64,000 nt of DNA from Parietaria judaica (Eukaryota; Streptophyta; Magnoliopsida; Rosales; Urticaceae), in assembly GCA_954871525.1 (NCBI GenBank), contig OX940862.1:39176232-39240231 (forward strand), read 5' to 3'. Within the stretch, counting starts at the first letter, position 1. Each line of letters starts with the position of its first letter. The notes under the pieces are model-generated. The model was not told the DNA's origin, did not search any database, and saw only the letters and a list, made by a program, of their open reading frames with translations. Shown here in pieces: positions 47,660 to 61,135 of the stretch. A program made the translations under genes and the position numbers.

Positions 47660-48951
47660 TTTTAATTGTTGTAGTTTTATTAATATAATTTTGAATTGTT
47701 GTGAGTTATTTTGTTATTTGAAAAAGTATTAAATGTAATGTTGGATTGTTGTGAGTGATTTTGTTGTTTTAAAACTATTAAATGTAATATTTAATTGCTG
47801 TAAGTGATTTTGTTGTTTTAAAATTATTAAATGTAATGTTTAACTGTTGTAAGCGATTATGTTGTTTTAATATTAAATTTAATGATGAATTGTTCGAAGT
47901 GATTTTGTTGATTTAAAATTAATAAATGTAATGAAGTATGATACTCGCCGCGGCACAATGTTAACAATGCCTTGGCAAGACCTATTGACTCATGATTAAT
48001 AACCGTAGTCGAACTCACGCCACGGCATATCAAAATCTATGCCTCGGCATTTTTACAATGGCCGCGGCAGAATTGTAGTAACGCCGCGGCGTTTAGTGAC
48101 TTACAGAGTCCATGCTCTCTGTATAATTTGAAACAACATATAGGCCTCGGCATGGTATCAGCAAGCCGTGGCTTCGTTGGCCATGCCAAGGCATGGGTAA
48201 CAGAATGCCGCAGCTTACATCGTCTGTTTACCAAAGTACCCTCACAATATGCAACTCGCCGAGGCCTCTCTTGAAAGTGCCGCGGCGAGTTGCATAATCA
48301 AGAGGGCAAATTTGTAAATTAAAATGAAGCCACAGCGTGTTCATTCAAATGCCGCGGCATGATAAGTAAATTTACAATGTAACTATTAGTTATCATATTA
48401 ATTGTAACACAATTTTAGTAAATTAAATTATCTCATTAATAAACTATGAAAATGTTGATAATTTTATTATAAAAAAAAAAACAAAATAATGCACTTAATA
48501 ATGATAACTAAATAATCGTTCAAACAAAAAACACAACATAGTACCATTAATTATATAATTTTTCAAACCAAAAATATAAAAAATTAATATAATTACAGTT
48601 TAATTTTATGGGTTTAAAGTCTAGGGTAAAATTGTAAAAATTAATTAACCACGCCGCGGCTTATTTTGTAGAAGCCACGGCTTTATCTCAAACGTCGGAT
48701 ATATCCGTTGCAGAAACTGAACACGCCGCGGCATATAGAACCCCTGCCGCGGCTTTCTATCGCTGACACAAAAACGGCTAGTTTTTTTCTTCACCCGAAT
48801 TATTACCCCACAACGGTAATAAACGGCTATATTTGTTAACAACGTTTAAATTCACACAAATTTTCTATTTAAACCTATACTTGTTCACATTTTATTCTAT
48901 GTTTCATCAAATTAATCCTTAGATTCAAAAATATCATCTTTTTACTTTGTT

Positions 48952-49401
48952 ATGGATGATCCGTCTTGTTTCGGTTCGTCATCGGAATATCATCAGGGAT
49001 TCTTTTTCGGGTTTACCTCTTCCTCTTCCTCCGATGATGATAGTTTTTCTATGGATACAAGTTCCAATAATACTATTGTCATATCCTCCGACGACACCGA
49101 GGAGTTTGAAATGCCTCCGAATCCAACTCTAAATCGGACCTCTCGTGCCGGTGGGCCACGACCGACGAGGGGGCGTGGGCGTGGGCGTGGGCGGGGACGT
49201 GGTAGGCCACCGTCTTTTCTATGGGAAACAGATTTTCAAATGAGGCTCAAATGGAACAATGAGACTCAAACTCAAGATAGGTACGCCAAATGCAAATGGT
49301 GCCGTCAAGAGATTCTCGCAATCGTTGAACGAGGCACAACTCATTTACGCCGACATGCTAATCGTTGTCGTAGAGATTTAGGTATTGATGACGAATTATG
49401 A
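48952..49401 (+). CDS. BED-type zinc-finger ORF, 149 aa, block D consensus (unit 29)
   Basis: Block D consensus protein. The leader has ATCATCTTTTTAC just before the start, a variant shared with the interrupted units 32 and 34. Confidence 0.63.
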   Translation: MDDPSCFGSSSEYHQGFFFGFTSSSSSDDDSFSMDTSSNNTIVISSDDTEEFEMPPNPTLNRTSRAGGPRPTRGRGRGRGRGRGRPPSFLWETDFQMRLKWNNETQTQDRYAKCKWCRQEILAIVERGTTHLRRHANRCRRDLGIDDEL

Positions 49402-50694
49402 TTTTAATTGTTGTAGTTTTATTAATATAATTTTGAATTGTTGTGAGTTATTTTGTTATTTGAAAAAGTATTAAATGTAATGTTGGATTGTTGTGAGTGA
49501 TTTTGTTGTTTTAAAACTATTAAATGTAATATTTAATTGCTGTAAGTGATTTTGTTGTTTTAAAATTATTAAATGTAATGTTTAACTGTTGTAAGCGATT
49601 ATGTTGTTTTAATATTAAATTTAATGATGAATTGTTCGAAGTGATTTTGTTGATTTAAAATTAATAAATGTAATGAAGTATGATACTCGCCGCGGCACAA
49701 TGTTAACAATGCCTTGGCAAGACCTATTGACTCATGATTAATAACCGTAGTCGAACTCACGCCACGGCATATCAAAATCTATGCCTCGGCATTTTTACAA
49801 TGGCCGCGGCAGAATTGTAGTAACGCCGCGGCGTTTAGTGACTTACAGAGTCCATGCTCTCTGTATAATTTGAAACAACATATAGGCCTCGGCATGGTAT
49901 CAGCAAGCCGTGGCTTCGTTGGCCATGCCAAGGCATGGGTAACAGAATGCCGCAGCTTACATCGTCTGTTTACCAAAGTACCCTCACAATATGCAACTCG
50001 CCGAGGCCTCTCTTGAAAGTGCCGCGGCGAGTTGCATAATCAAGAGGGCAAATTTGTAAATTAAAATGAAGCCACAGCGTGTTCATTCAAATGCCGCGGC
50101 ATGATAAGTAAATTTACAATGTAACTATTAGTTATCATATTAATTGTAACACAATTTTAGTAAATTAAATTATCTCATTAATAAACTATGAAAATGTTGA
50201 TAATTTTCTTATAAAAAAAAAAAACAAAATAATGCACTTAATAATGATAACTAAATAATCGTTCAAACAAAAAACACAACATAGTACCATTAATTATATA
50301 ATTTTCCAAACCAAAAATATAAAAAATTAATATAATTACAGTTTAATTTTATGGGTTTAAAGTCTAGGGTAAAATTGTAAAAATTAATTAACCACGCCGC
50401 GGCTTATTTTGTAGAAGCCACGGCTTTATCTCAAACGTCGGATATATCCGTTGCAGAAACTGAACACGCCGCGGCATATAGAACCCCTGCCGCGGCTTTC
50501 TATCGCTGACACAAAAACGGCTAGTTTTTTTCTTCACCCGAATTATTACCCCACAACGGTAATAAACGGCTATATTTGTTAACAACGTTTAAATTCACAC
50601 AAATTTTCTATTTAAACCTATACTTGTTCACATTTTATTCTATGTTTCATCAAATTAATCCTTAGATTCAAAAATATCATCATTTTACTTTGTT

Positions 50695-51136
50695 ATGGAT
50701 GATCCGTCTTGTTTCGGTTCGTTATCATCAGGGATTCTTTTTCGGGTTTACCTCTTCCTCTTCCTCCGATGATGATAGTTTTTCTATGGATACAAGTTCC
50801 AATAATACTATTGTCATATCCTCCAACGACACCGAGGAGTTTGAAATGCCTCCGAATCCAACTCTAAATCGGACCTCTCGTGCCGGTGGGCCACGACCGA
50901 CGAGGGGGCGTGGGCGTGGGCGTGGGCGGGGACGTGGTAGGCCACCGTCTTTTCTATGGGAAACAGATTTTCAAATGAGGCTCAAATGGAACAATGAGAC
51001 TCAAACTCAAGATAGGTACGCCAAATGCAAATGGTGCCGTCAAGAGATTCTCGCAATCGTTGAACGAGGCACAACTCATTTACGCCGACATGCTAATCGT
51101 TGTCGTAGAGATTTAGGTATTGATGACGAATTATGA
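50695..51136 (+). pseudogene. Frameshifted BED-finger ORF with possible rescue from a second ATG (unit 30)
   Basis: An 8-bp deletion near codon 10 (TCGTCATCGGAATATCATC is reduced to TCGTTATCATC) shifts the normal frame, which stops after about 25 codons. A second ATG four bases downstream (50699, in the overlap ATGGATGA) is in the frame that the deletion joins to the original one. Starting there gives 145 aa: MIRLVSVR followed by the usual sequence from Tyr-His-Gln onward, with the complete Arg-Gly run and finger. It also has Asp47Asn beside the SUMO-interaction-like core. The unit is short (1733 bp) because of the deletion. Confidence 0.7.
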
Positions 51137-52427
51137 TTTTAATTGTTGTAGTTTTATTAATATAATTTTGAATTGTTGTGAGTTATTTTGTTATTTGAAA
51201 AAGTATTAAATGTAATTTTGGATTGTTGTGAGTGATTTTGTTGTTTTAAAACTATTAAATGTAATATTTAATTGCTGTAAGTGATTTTGTTATTTTAAAA
51301 TTATTAAATGTAATGTTTAACTGTTGTAAGCGATTATGTTGTTTTAATATTAAATTTAATGATGAATTGTTCGAAGTGATTTTGTTGATTTAAAATTAAT
51401 AAATGTAATGAAGTATGATACTCGCCGCGGCACAATGTTAACAATGCCTTGGCAAGACCTATTGACTCATGATTAATAACCGTAGTCGAACTCACGCCAC
51501 GGCATATCAAAATCTATGCCTCGGCATTTTTACAATGGCCGCGGCAGAATTGTAGTAACGCCGCGGCGTTTAGTGACTTACAGAGTCCATGCTCTCTGTA
51601 TAATTTGAAACAACATATAGGCCTCGGCATGGTATCAGCAAGCCGTGGCTTCGTTGGCCATGCCAAGGCATGGGTAACAGAATGCCGCAGCTTACATCGT
51701 CTGTTTACCAAAGTACCGTCACAATATGCAACTCGCCGAGGCCTTTCTTGAAAGTGCCGCGGCGAGTTGTATAATCAAGAGGGCAAATTTGTAAATTAAA
51801 ATGAAGCCACAGCGTGTTCATTCAAATGCCGCGGCATGATAAGTAAATTTACAATGTAACTATTAGTTATCATATTAATTGTAACACAATTTTAGTAAAT
51901 TAAATTATCTCATTAATAAACTATGAAAATGTTGATAATTTTATTATAAAAAAAAAACAAAATAATGCACTTAATAATGATAACTAAATAATCGTTCAAA
52001 CAAAAAACACAACATAGTACTATTAATTATATAATTTTTCAAACCAAAAATATAAAAAATTAATATAATTACAGTTTAATTTTATGGGTTTAAAGTCTAG
52101 GGTAAAATTGTAAAAATTAATTAACCACGCCGCGGCTTATTTTGTAGAAGCCACGGCTTTATCTCAAACGTCGGATATATCCGTTGCAGAAATTGAACAC
52201 GCCGCGGCATATATAACCCCTGCCGCGGCTTTCTATCGCTGACACAAAAACGGCTAGTATTTTTCTTCACCCGAATTATTACCCCACAACGGTAATAAAC
52301 GGCTATATTTGTTAACAACGTTTAAATTCACACAAATTTTCTATTTAAACCTATACTTGTTCACATTTTATTCTATGTTTCATCAAATTAATCCTTAGAT
52401 TCAAAAATATCATCATTTTACTTTGTT

Positions 52428-52877
52428 ATGGATGATCCGTCTTGTTTCGGTTCGTCATCGGAATATCATCAGGGATTCTTTTTCGGGTTTACCTCTTCCT
52501 CTTCCTCCGATGATGATAGTTTTTCTATGGATACAAGTTCCAATAATACTATTGTCATATCCTCCGACGACACCGAGGAGTTTGAAATGCCTCCGAATCC
52601 AACTCTAAATCGGACCTCTCGTGCCGGTGGGCCACGACCGACGAGGGGGCGTGGGCGTGGGCGTGGGCGGGGACGTGGTAGGCCACCGTCTTTTCTATGG
52701 GAAACAGATTTTCAAATGAGGCTCAAATGGAACAATGAGACTCAAACTCAAGATAGGTACGCCAAATGCAAATGGTGCCGTCAAGAGATTCTCGCAATCG
52801 TTGAACGAGGCACAACTCATTTACGCCGACATGCTAATCGTTGTCGTAGAGATTTAGGTATTGATGACGAATTATGA
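52428..52877 (+). CDS. BED-type zinc-finger ORF, 149 aa, block D consensus (unit 31)
   Basis: Block D consensus protein. The leader has the GCAGAAATTGAAC, TATATAA and CTAGTATTTTTC combination shared with unit 33. Confidence 0.63.
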   Translation: MDDPSCFGSSSEYHQGFFFGFTSSSSSDDDSFSMDTSSNNTIVISSDDTEEFEMPPNPTLNRTSRAGGPRPTRGRGRGRGRGRGRPPSFLWETDFQMRLKWNNETQTQDRYAKCKWCRQEILAIVERGTTHLRRHANRCRRDLGIDDEL

Positions 52878-54169
52878 TTTTAATTGTTGTAGTTTTATTA
52901 ATATAATTTTGAATTGTTGTGAGTTATTTTGTTATTTGAAAAAGTATTAAATGTAATGTTGGATTGTTGTGAGTGATTTTGTTGTTTTAAAACTATTAAA
53001 TGTAATATTTAATTGCTGTAAGTGATTTTGTTGTTTTAAAATTATTAAATGTAATGTTTAACTGTTGTAAGCGATTATGTTGTTTTAATATTAAATTTAA
53101 TGATGAATTGTTCGAAGTGATTTTGTTGATTTAAAATTAATAAATGTAATGAAGTATGATACTCGCCGCGGCACAATGTTAACAATGCCTTGGCAAGACC
53201 TATTGACTCATGATTAATAACCGTAGTCGAACTCACGCCACGGCATATCAAAATCTATGCCTCGGCATTTTTACAATGGCCGCGGCAGAATTGTAGTAAC
53301 GCCGCGGCGTTTAGTGACTTACAGAGTCCATGCTCTCTGTATAATTTGAAACAACATATAGGCCTCGGCATGGTATCAGCAAGCCGTGGCTTCGTTGGCC
53401 ATGCCAAGGCATGGGTAACAGAATGCCGCAGCTTACATCGTCTGTTTACCAAAGTACCCTCACAATATGCAACTCGCCGAGGCCTCTCTTGAAAGTGCCG
53501 CGGCGAGTTGCATAATCAAGAGGGCAAATTTGTAAATTAAAATGAAGCCACAGCGTGTTCATTCAAATGCCGCGGCATGATAAGTAAATTTACAATGTAA
53601 CTATTAGTTATCATATTAATTGTAACACAATTTTAGTAAATTAAATTATCTCATTAATAAACTATGAAAATGTTGATAATTTTATTATAAAAAAAAAAAC
53701 AAAATAATGCACTTAATAATGATAACTAAATAATCGTTCAAACAAAAAACACAACATAGTACCATTAATTATATAATTTTTCAAACCAAAAATATAAAAA
53801 ATTAATATAATTACAGTTTAATTTTATGGGTTTAAAGTCTAGGGTAAAATTGTAAAAATTAACTAACCACGCCGCGGCTTATTTTGTAGAAGCCACGGCT
53901 TTATCTCAAACGTCGGATATATCCGTTGCAGAAACTGAACACGCCGCGGCATATAGAACCCCTGCCGCGGCTTTCTATCGCTGACACAAAAACGGCTAGT
54001 TTTTTTCTTCACCCGAATTATTACCCCACAACGGTAATAAACGGCTATATTTGTTAACAACGTTTAAATTCACACAAATTTTCTATTTAAACCTATACTT
54101 GTTCACATTTTATTCTATGTTTCATCAAATTAATCCTTAGATTCAAAAATATCATCTTTTTACTTTGTT

Positions 54170-54619
54170 ATGGATGATCCGTCTTGTTTCGGTTCGTCAT
54201 CGGAATATCATCAGGGATTCTTTTTCGGGTTTACCTCTTCCTCTTCCTCCGATGATGATAGTTTTTCTATGGATACAAGTTCCAATAATACTATTGTCAT
54301 ATCCTCCGACGACACCGAGGAGTTTGAAATGCCTCCGAATCCAACTCTAAATCGGACCTCTCGTGCCGGTGGGCCACGACCGACGAGGGGGCGTGGGCGT
54401 GGGCGTGGGCGGGGACGTGGTAGGCCACCGTCTTTTCTATGGTAAACAGATTTTCAAATGAGGCTCAAATGGAACAATGAGACTCAAACTCAAGATAGGT
54501 ACGCCAAATGCAAATGGTGCCGTCAAGAGATTCTCGCAATCGTTGAACGAGGCACAACTCATTTACGCCGACATGCTAATCGTTGTCGTAGAGATTTAGG
54601 TATTGATGACGAATTATGA
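54170..54619 (+). pseudogene. Interrupted BED-finger ORF, TAA at codon 92 (unit 32)
   Basis: Glu92 (GAA) is TAA at 54443-54445. The 91-aa product keeps the acidic part, the SUMO-interaction-like motif and the whole Arg-Gly/AT-hook-like run but loses the finger. The remainder of the frame is intact. Unit 34 carries the identical break. Confidence 0.8.
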
Positions 54620-55911
54620 TTTTAATTGTTGTAGTTTTATTAATATAATTTTGAATTGTTGTGAGTTATTTTGTTATTTGAAAAAGTATTAAATGTAATG
54701 TTGGATTGTTGTGAGTGATTTTGTTGTTTTAAAACTATTAAATGTAATATTTAATTGCTGTAAGTGATTTTGTTGTTTTAAAATTATTAAATGTAATGTT
54801 TAACTGTTGTAAGCGATTATGTTGTTTTAATATTAAATTTAATGATGAATTGTTCGAAGTGATTTTGTTGATTTAAAATTAATAAATGTAATGAAGTATG
54901 ATACTCGCCGCGGCACAATGTTAACAATGCCTTGGCAAGACCTATTGACTCATGATTAATAACCGTAGTCGAACTCACGCCACGGCATATCAAAATCTAT
55001 GCCTCGGCATTTTTACAATGGCCGCGGCAGAATTGTAGTAACGCCGCGGCGTTTAGTGACTTACAGAGTCCATGCTCTCTGTATAATTTGAAACAACATA
55101 TAGGCCTCGGCATGGTATCAGCAAGCCGTGGCTTCGTTGGCCATGCCAAGGCATGGGTAACAGAATGCCGCAGCTTACATCGTCTGTTTACCAAAGTACC
55201 GTCACAATATGCAACTCGCCGAGGCCTTTCTTGAAAGTGCCGCGGCGAGTTGTATAATCAAGAGGGCAAATTTGTAAATTAAAATGAAGCCACAGCGTGT
55301 TCATTCAAATGCCGCGGCATGATAAGTAAATTTACAATGTAACTATTAGTTATCATATTAATTGTAACACAATTTTAGTAAATTAAATTATCTCATTAAT
55401 AAACTATGAAAATGTTGATAATTTTATTATAAAAAAAAAAACAAAATAATGCACTTAATAATGATAACTAAATAATCGTTCAAACAAAAAACACAACATA
55501 GTACTATTAATTATATAATTTTTCAAACCAAAAATATAAAAAATTAATATAATTACAGTTTAATTTTATGGGTTTAAAGTCTAGGGTAAAATTGTAAAAA
55601 TTAATTAACCACGCCGCGGCTTATTTTGTAGAAGCCACGGCTTTATCTCAAACGTCGGATATATCCGTTGCAGAAATTGAACACGCCGCGGCATATATAA
55701 CCCCTGCCGCGGCTTTCTATCGCTGACACAAAAACGGCTAGTATTTTTCTTCACCCGAATTATTACCCCACAACGGTAATAAACGGCTATATTTGTTAAC
55801 AACGTTTAAATTCACACAAATTTTCTATTTAAACCTATACTTGTTCACATTTTATTCTATGTTTCATCAAATTAATCCTTAGATTCAAAAATATCATCAT
55901 TTTACTTTGTT

Positions 55912-56361
55912 ATGGATGATCCGTCTTGTTTCGGTTCGTCATCGGAATATCATCAGGGATTCTTTTTCGGGTTTACCTCTTCCTCTTCCTCCGATGATGA
56001 TAGTTTTTCTATGGATACAAGTTCCAATAATACTATTGTCATATCCTCCGACGACACCGAGGAGTTTGAAATGCCTCCGAATCCAACTCTAAATCGGACC
56101 TCTCGTGCCGGTGGGCCACGACCGACGAGGGGGCGTGGGCGTGGGCGTGGGCGGGGACGTGGTAGGCCACCGTCTTTTCTATGGGAAACAGATTTTCAAA
56201 TGAGGCTCAAATGGAACAATGAGACTCAAACTCAAGATAGGTACGCCAAATGCAAATGGTGCCGTCAAGAGATTCTCGCAATCGTTGAACGAGGCACAAC
56301 TCATTTACGCCGACATGCTAATCGTTGTCGTAGAGATTTAGGTATTGATGACGAATTATGA
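55912..56361 (+). CDS. BED-type zinc-finger ORF, 149 aa, block D consensus (unit 33)
   Basis: Block D consensus protein with the unit 31-type leader. The preceding tail shares GTACCGTC and GAGTTGTATAATC with the tail before unit 31. Confidence 0.63.
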   Translation: MDDPSCFGSSSEYHQGFFFGFTSSSSSDDDSFSMDTSSNNTIVISSDDTEEFEMPPNPTLNRTSRAGGPRPTRGRGRGRGRGRGRPPSFLWETDFQMRLKWNNETQTQDRYAKCKWCRQEILAIVERGTTHLRRHANRCRRDLGIDDEL

Positions 56362-57652
56362 TTTTAATTGTTGTAGTTTTATTAATATAATTTTGAATTG
56401 TTGTGAGTTATTTTGTTATTTGAAAAAGTATTAAATGTAATGTTGGATTGTTGTGAGTGATTTTGTTGTTTTAAAACTATTAAATGTAATATTTAATTGC
56501 TGTAAGTGATTTTGTTGTTTTAAAATTATTAAATGTAATGTTTAACTGTTGTAAGCGATTATGTTGTTTTAATATTAAATTTAATGATGAATTGTTCGAA
56601 GTGATTTTGTTGATTTAAAATTAATAAATGTAATGAAGTATGATACTCGCCGCGGCACAATGTTAACAATGCCTTGGCAAGACCTATTGACTCATGATTA
56701 ATAACCGTAGTCGAACTCACGCCACGGCATATCAAAATCTATGCCTCGGCATTTTTACAATGGCCGCGGCAGAATTGTAGTAACGCCGCGGCGTTTAGTG
56801 ACTTACAGAGTCCATGCTCTCTGTATAATTTGAAACAACATATAGGCCTCGGCATGGTATCAGCAAGCCGTGGCTTCGTTGGCCATGCCAAGGCATGGGT
56901 AACAGAATGCCGCAGCTTACATCGTCTGTTTACCAAAGTACCCTCACAATATGCAACTCGCCGAGGCCTCTCTTGAAAGTGCCGCGGCGAGTTGCATAAT
57001 CAAGAGGGCAAATTTGTAAATTAAAATGAAGCCACAGCGTGTTCATTCAAATGCCGCGGCATGATAAGTAAATTTACAATGTAACTATTAGTTATCATAT
57101 TAATTGTAACACAATTTTAGTAAATTAAATTATCTCATTAATAAACTATGAAAATGTTGATAATTTTATTATAAAAAAAAAACAAAATAATGCACTTAAT
57201 AATGATAACTAAATAATCGTTCAAACAAAAAACACAACATAGTACCATTAATTATATAATTTTTCAAACCAAAAATATAAAAAATTAATATAATTACAGT
57301 TTAATTTTATGGGTTTAAAGTCTAGGGTAAAATTGTAAAAATTAATTAACCACGCCGCGGCTTATTTTGTAGAAGCCACGGCTTTATCTCAAACGTCGGA
57401 TATATCCGTTGCAGAAACTGAACACGCCGCGGCATATAGAACCCCTGCCGCGGCTTTCTATCGCTGACACAAAAACGGCTAGTTTTTTTCTTCACCCGAA
57501 TTATTACCCCACAACGGTAATAAACGGCTATATTTGTTAACAACGTTTAAATTCACACAAATTTTCTATTTAAACCTATACTTGTTCACATTTTATTCTA
57601 TGTTTCATCAAATTAATCCTTAGATTCAAAAATATCATCTTTTTACTTTGTT

Positions 57653-58102
57653 ATGGATGATCCGTCTTGTTTCGGTTCGTCATCGGAATATCATCAGGGA
57701 TTCTTTTTCGGGTTTACCTCTTCCTCTTCCTCCGATGATGATAGTTTTTCTATGGATACAAGTTCCAATAATACTATTGTCATATCCTCCGACGACACCG
57801 AGGAGTTTGAAATGCCTCCGAATCCAACTCTAAATCGGACCTCTCGTGCCGGTGGGCCACGACCGACGAGGGGGCGTGGGCGTGGGCGTGGGCGGGGACG
57901 TGGTAGGCCACCGTCTTTTCTATGGTAAACAGATTTTCAAATGAGGCTCAAATGGAACAATGAGACTCAAACTCAAGATAGGTACGCCAAATGCAAATGG
58001 TGCCGTCAAGAGATTCTCGCAATCGTTGAACGAGGCACAACTCATTTACGCCGACATGCTAATCGTTGTCGTAGAGATTTAGGTATTGATGACGAATTAT
58101 GA
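57653..58102 (+). pseudogene. Interrupted BED-finger ORF, TAA at codon 92 (unit 34)
   Basis: Same Glu92-to-TAA break (57926-57928) and ATCATCTTTTTAC leader as unit 32, 3483 bp away. The minisatellite has a private GTAAGAGATT change. Confidence 0.8.
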
Positions 58103-59394
58103 TTTTAATTGTTGTAGTTTTATTAATATAATTTTGAATTGTTGTGAGTTATTTTGTTATTTGAAAAAGTATTAAATGTAATGTTGGATTGTTGTGAGTG
58201 ATTTTGTTGTTTTAAAACTATTAAATGTAATATTTAATTGCTGTAAGTGATTTTGTTGTTTTAAAATTATTAAATGTAATGTTTAACTGTTGTAAGAGAT
58301 TATGTTGTTTTAATATTAAATTTAATGATGAATTGTTCGAAGTGATTTTGTTGATTTAAAATTAATAAATGTAATGAAGTATGATACTCGCCGCGGCACA
58401 ATGTTAACAATGCCTTGGCAAGACCTATTGACTCATGATTAATAACCGTAGTCGAACTCACGCCACGGCATATCAAAATCTATGCCTCGGCATTTTTACA
58501 ATGGCCGCGGCAGAATTGTAGTAACGCCGCGGCGTTTAGTGACTTACAGAGTCCATGCTCTCTGTATAATTTGAAACAACATATAGGCCTCGGCATGGTA
58601 TCAGCAAGCCGTGGCTTCGTTGGCCATGCCAAGGCATGGGTAACAGAATGCCGCAGCTTACATCGTCTGTTTACCAAAGTACCCTCACAATATGCAACTC
58701 GCCGAGGCCTCTCTTGAAAGTGCCGCGGCGAGTTGCATAATCAAGAGGGCAAATTTGTAAATTAAAATGAAGCCACAGCGTGTTCATTCAAATGCCGCGG
58801 CATGATAAGTAAATTTACAATGTAACTATTAGTTATCATATTAATTGTAACACAATTTTAGTAAATTAAATTATCTCATTAATAAACTATGAAAATGTTG
58901 ATAATTTTATTATAAAAAAAAAAACAAAATAATGCACTTAATAATGATAACTAAATAATCGTTCAAACAAAAAACACAACATAGTACTATTAATTATATA
59001 ATTTTTCAAACTAAAAATATAAAAAATTAATATAATTACAGTTTAATTTTATGGGTTTAAAGTCTAGGGTAAAATTGTAAAAATTAATTAACCACGCCGC
59101 GGCTTATTTTGTAGAAGCCACGGCTTTATCTCAAACGTCGGATATATCCGTTGCAGAAACTGAACACGCCGCAGCATATAGAACCCCTGCCGCGGCTTTC
59201 TATCGCTGACACAAAAACGGCTAGTTTTTTTCTTCACCCGAATTATTACCCCACAACGGTAATAAACGGCTATATTTGTTAACAACGTTTAAATTCACAC
59301 AAATTTTCTATTTAAACCTATACTTGTTCACATTTTATTCTATGTTTCATCAAATTAATCCTTAGATTCAAAAATATCATCATTTTACTTTGTT

Positions 59395-59844
59395 ATGGAT
59401 GATCCGTCTTGTTTCGGTTCGTCATCGGAATATCATCAGGGATTCTTTTTCGGGTTTACCTCTTCCTCTTCCTCCGATGATGATAGTTTTTCTATGGATA
59501 CAAGTTCCAATAATACTATTGTCATATCCTCCGACGACACCGAGGAGTTTGAAATGCCTCCGAATCCAACTCTAAATCGGACCTCTCGTGCCGGTGGGCC
59601 ACGACCGACGAGGGGGCGTGGGCGTGGGCGTGGGCGGGGACGTGGTAGGCCACCGTCTTTTCTATGGGAAACAGATTTTCAAATGAGGCTCAAATGGAAC
59701 AATGAGACTCAAACTCAAGATAGGTACGCCAAATGCAAATGGTGCCGTCAAGAGATTCTCGCAATCGTTGAACGAGGCACAACTCATTTACGCCGACATG
59801 CTAATCGTTGTCGTAGAGATTTAGGTATTGATGACGAATTATGA
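59395..59844 (+). CDS. BED-type zinc-finger ORF, 149 aa, block D consensus (unit 35)
   Basis: Block D consensus protein. In its leader the third upstream motif has decayed to GCCGCAGC (near 59170). Confidence 0.63.
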   Translation: MDDPSCFGSSSEYHQGFFFGFTSSSSSDDDSFSMDTSSNNTIVISSDDTEEFEMPPNPTLNRTSRAGGPRPTRGRGRGRGRGRGRPPSFLWETDFQMRLKWNNETQTQDRYAKCKWCRQEILAIVERGTTHLRRHANRCRRDLGIDDEL

Positions 59845-61135
59845 TTTTAATTGTTGTAGTTTTATTAATATAATTTTGAATTGTTGTGAGTTATTTTGTT
59901 ATTTGAAAAAGTATTAAATGTAATGTTGGATTGTTGTGAGTGATTTTGTTGTTTTAAAACTATTAAATGTAATATTTAATTGCTGTAAGTGATTTTGTTG
60001 TTTTAAAATTATTAAATGTAATGTTTAACTGTTGTAAGCGATTATGTTGTTTTAATATTAAATTTAATGATGAATTGTTCGAAGTGATTTTGTTGATTTA
60101 AAATTAATAAATGTAATGAAGTATGATACTCGCCGCGGCACAATGTTAACAATGCCTTGGCAAGACCTATTGACTCATGATTAATAACCGTAGTCGAACT
60201 CACGCCACGGCATATCAAAATCTATGCCTCGGCATTTTTACAATGGCCGCGGCAGAATTGTAGTAACGCCGCGGCGTTTAGTGACTTACAGAGTCCATGC
60301 TCTCTGTATAATTTGAAACAACATATAGGCCTCGGCATGGTATCAGCAAGCCGTGGCTTCGTTGGCCATGCCAAGGCATGGGTAACAGAATGCCGCAGCT
60401 TACATCGTCTGTTTACCAAAGTACCCTCACATTATGCAACTCGCCGAGGCCTCTCTTGAAAGTGCCGCGGCGAGTTGCATAATCAAGAGGGCAAATTTGT
60501 AAATTAAAATGAAGCCACAGCGTGTTCATTCAAATGCCGCGGCATGATAAGTAAATTTACAATGTAACTATTAGTTATCATATTAATTGTAACACAATTT
60601 TAGTAAATTAAATTATCTCATTAATAAACTATGAAAATGTTGATAATTTTATTATAAAAAAAAAACAAAATAATGCACTTAATAATGATAACTAAATAAT
60701 CGTTCAAACAAAAAACACAACATAGTACTATTAATTATATAATTTTTCAAACCAAAAATATAAAAAATTAATATAATTACAGTTTAATTTTATGGGTTTA
60801 AAGTCTAGGGTAAAATTGTAAAAATTAATTAACCACGCCGCGGCTTATTTTGTAGAAGCCACGGCTTTATCTCAAACGTCGGATATATCCGTTGCAGAAA
60901 CTGAACACGCCGCGGCATATAGAACCCCTGCCGCGGCTTTCTATCGCTGACACAAAAACGGCTAGTTTTTTTCTTCACCCGAATTATTACCCCACAACGG
61001 TAATAAACGGCTATATTTGTTAACAACGTTTAAATTAACACAAATTTTCTATTTAAACCTATACTTGTTCACATTTTATTCTATGTTTCATCAAATTAAT
61101 CCTTAGATTCAAAAATATCATCATTTTACTTTGTT

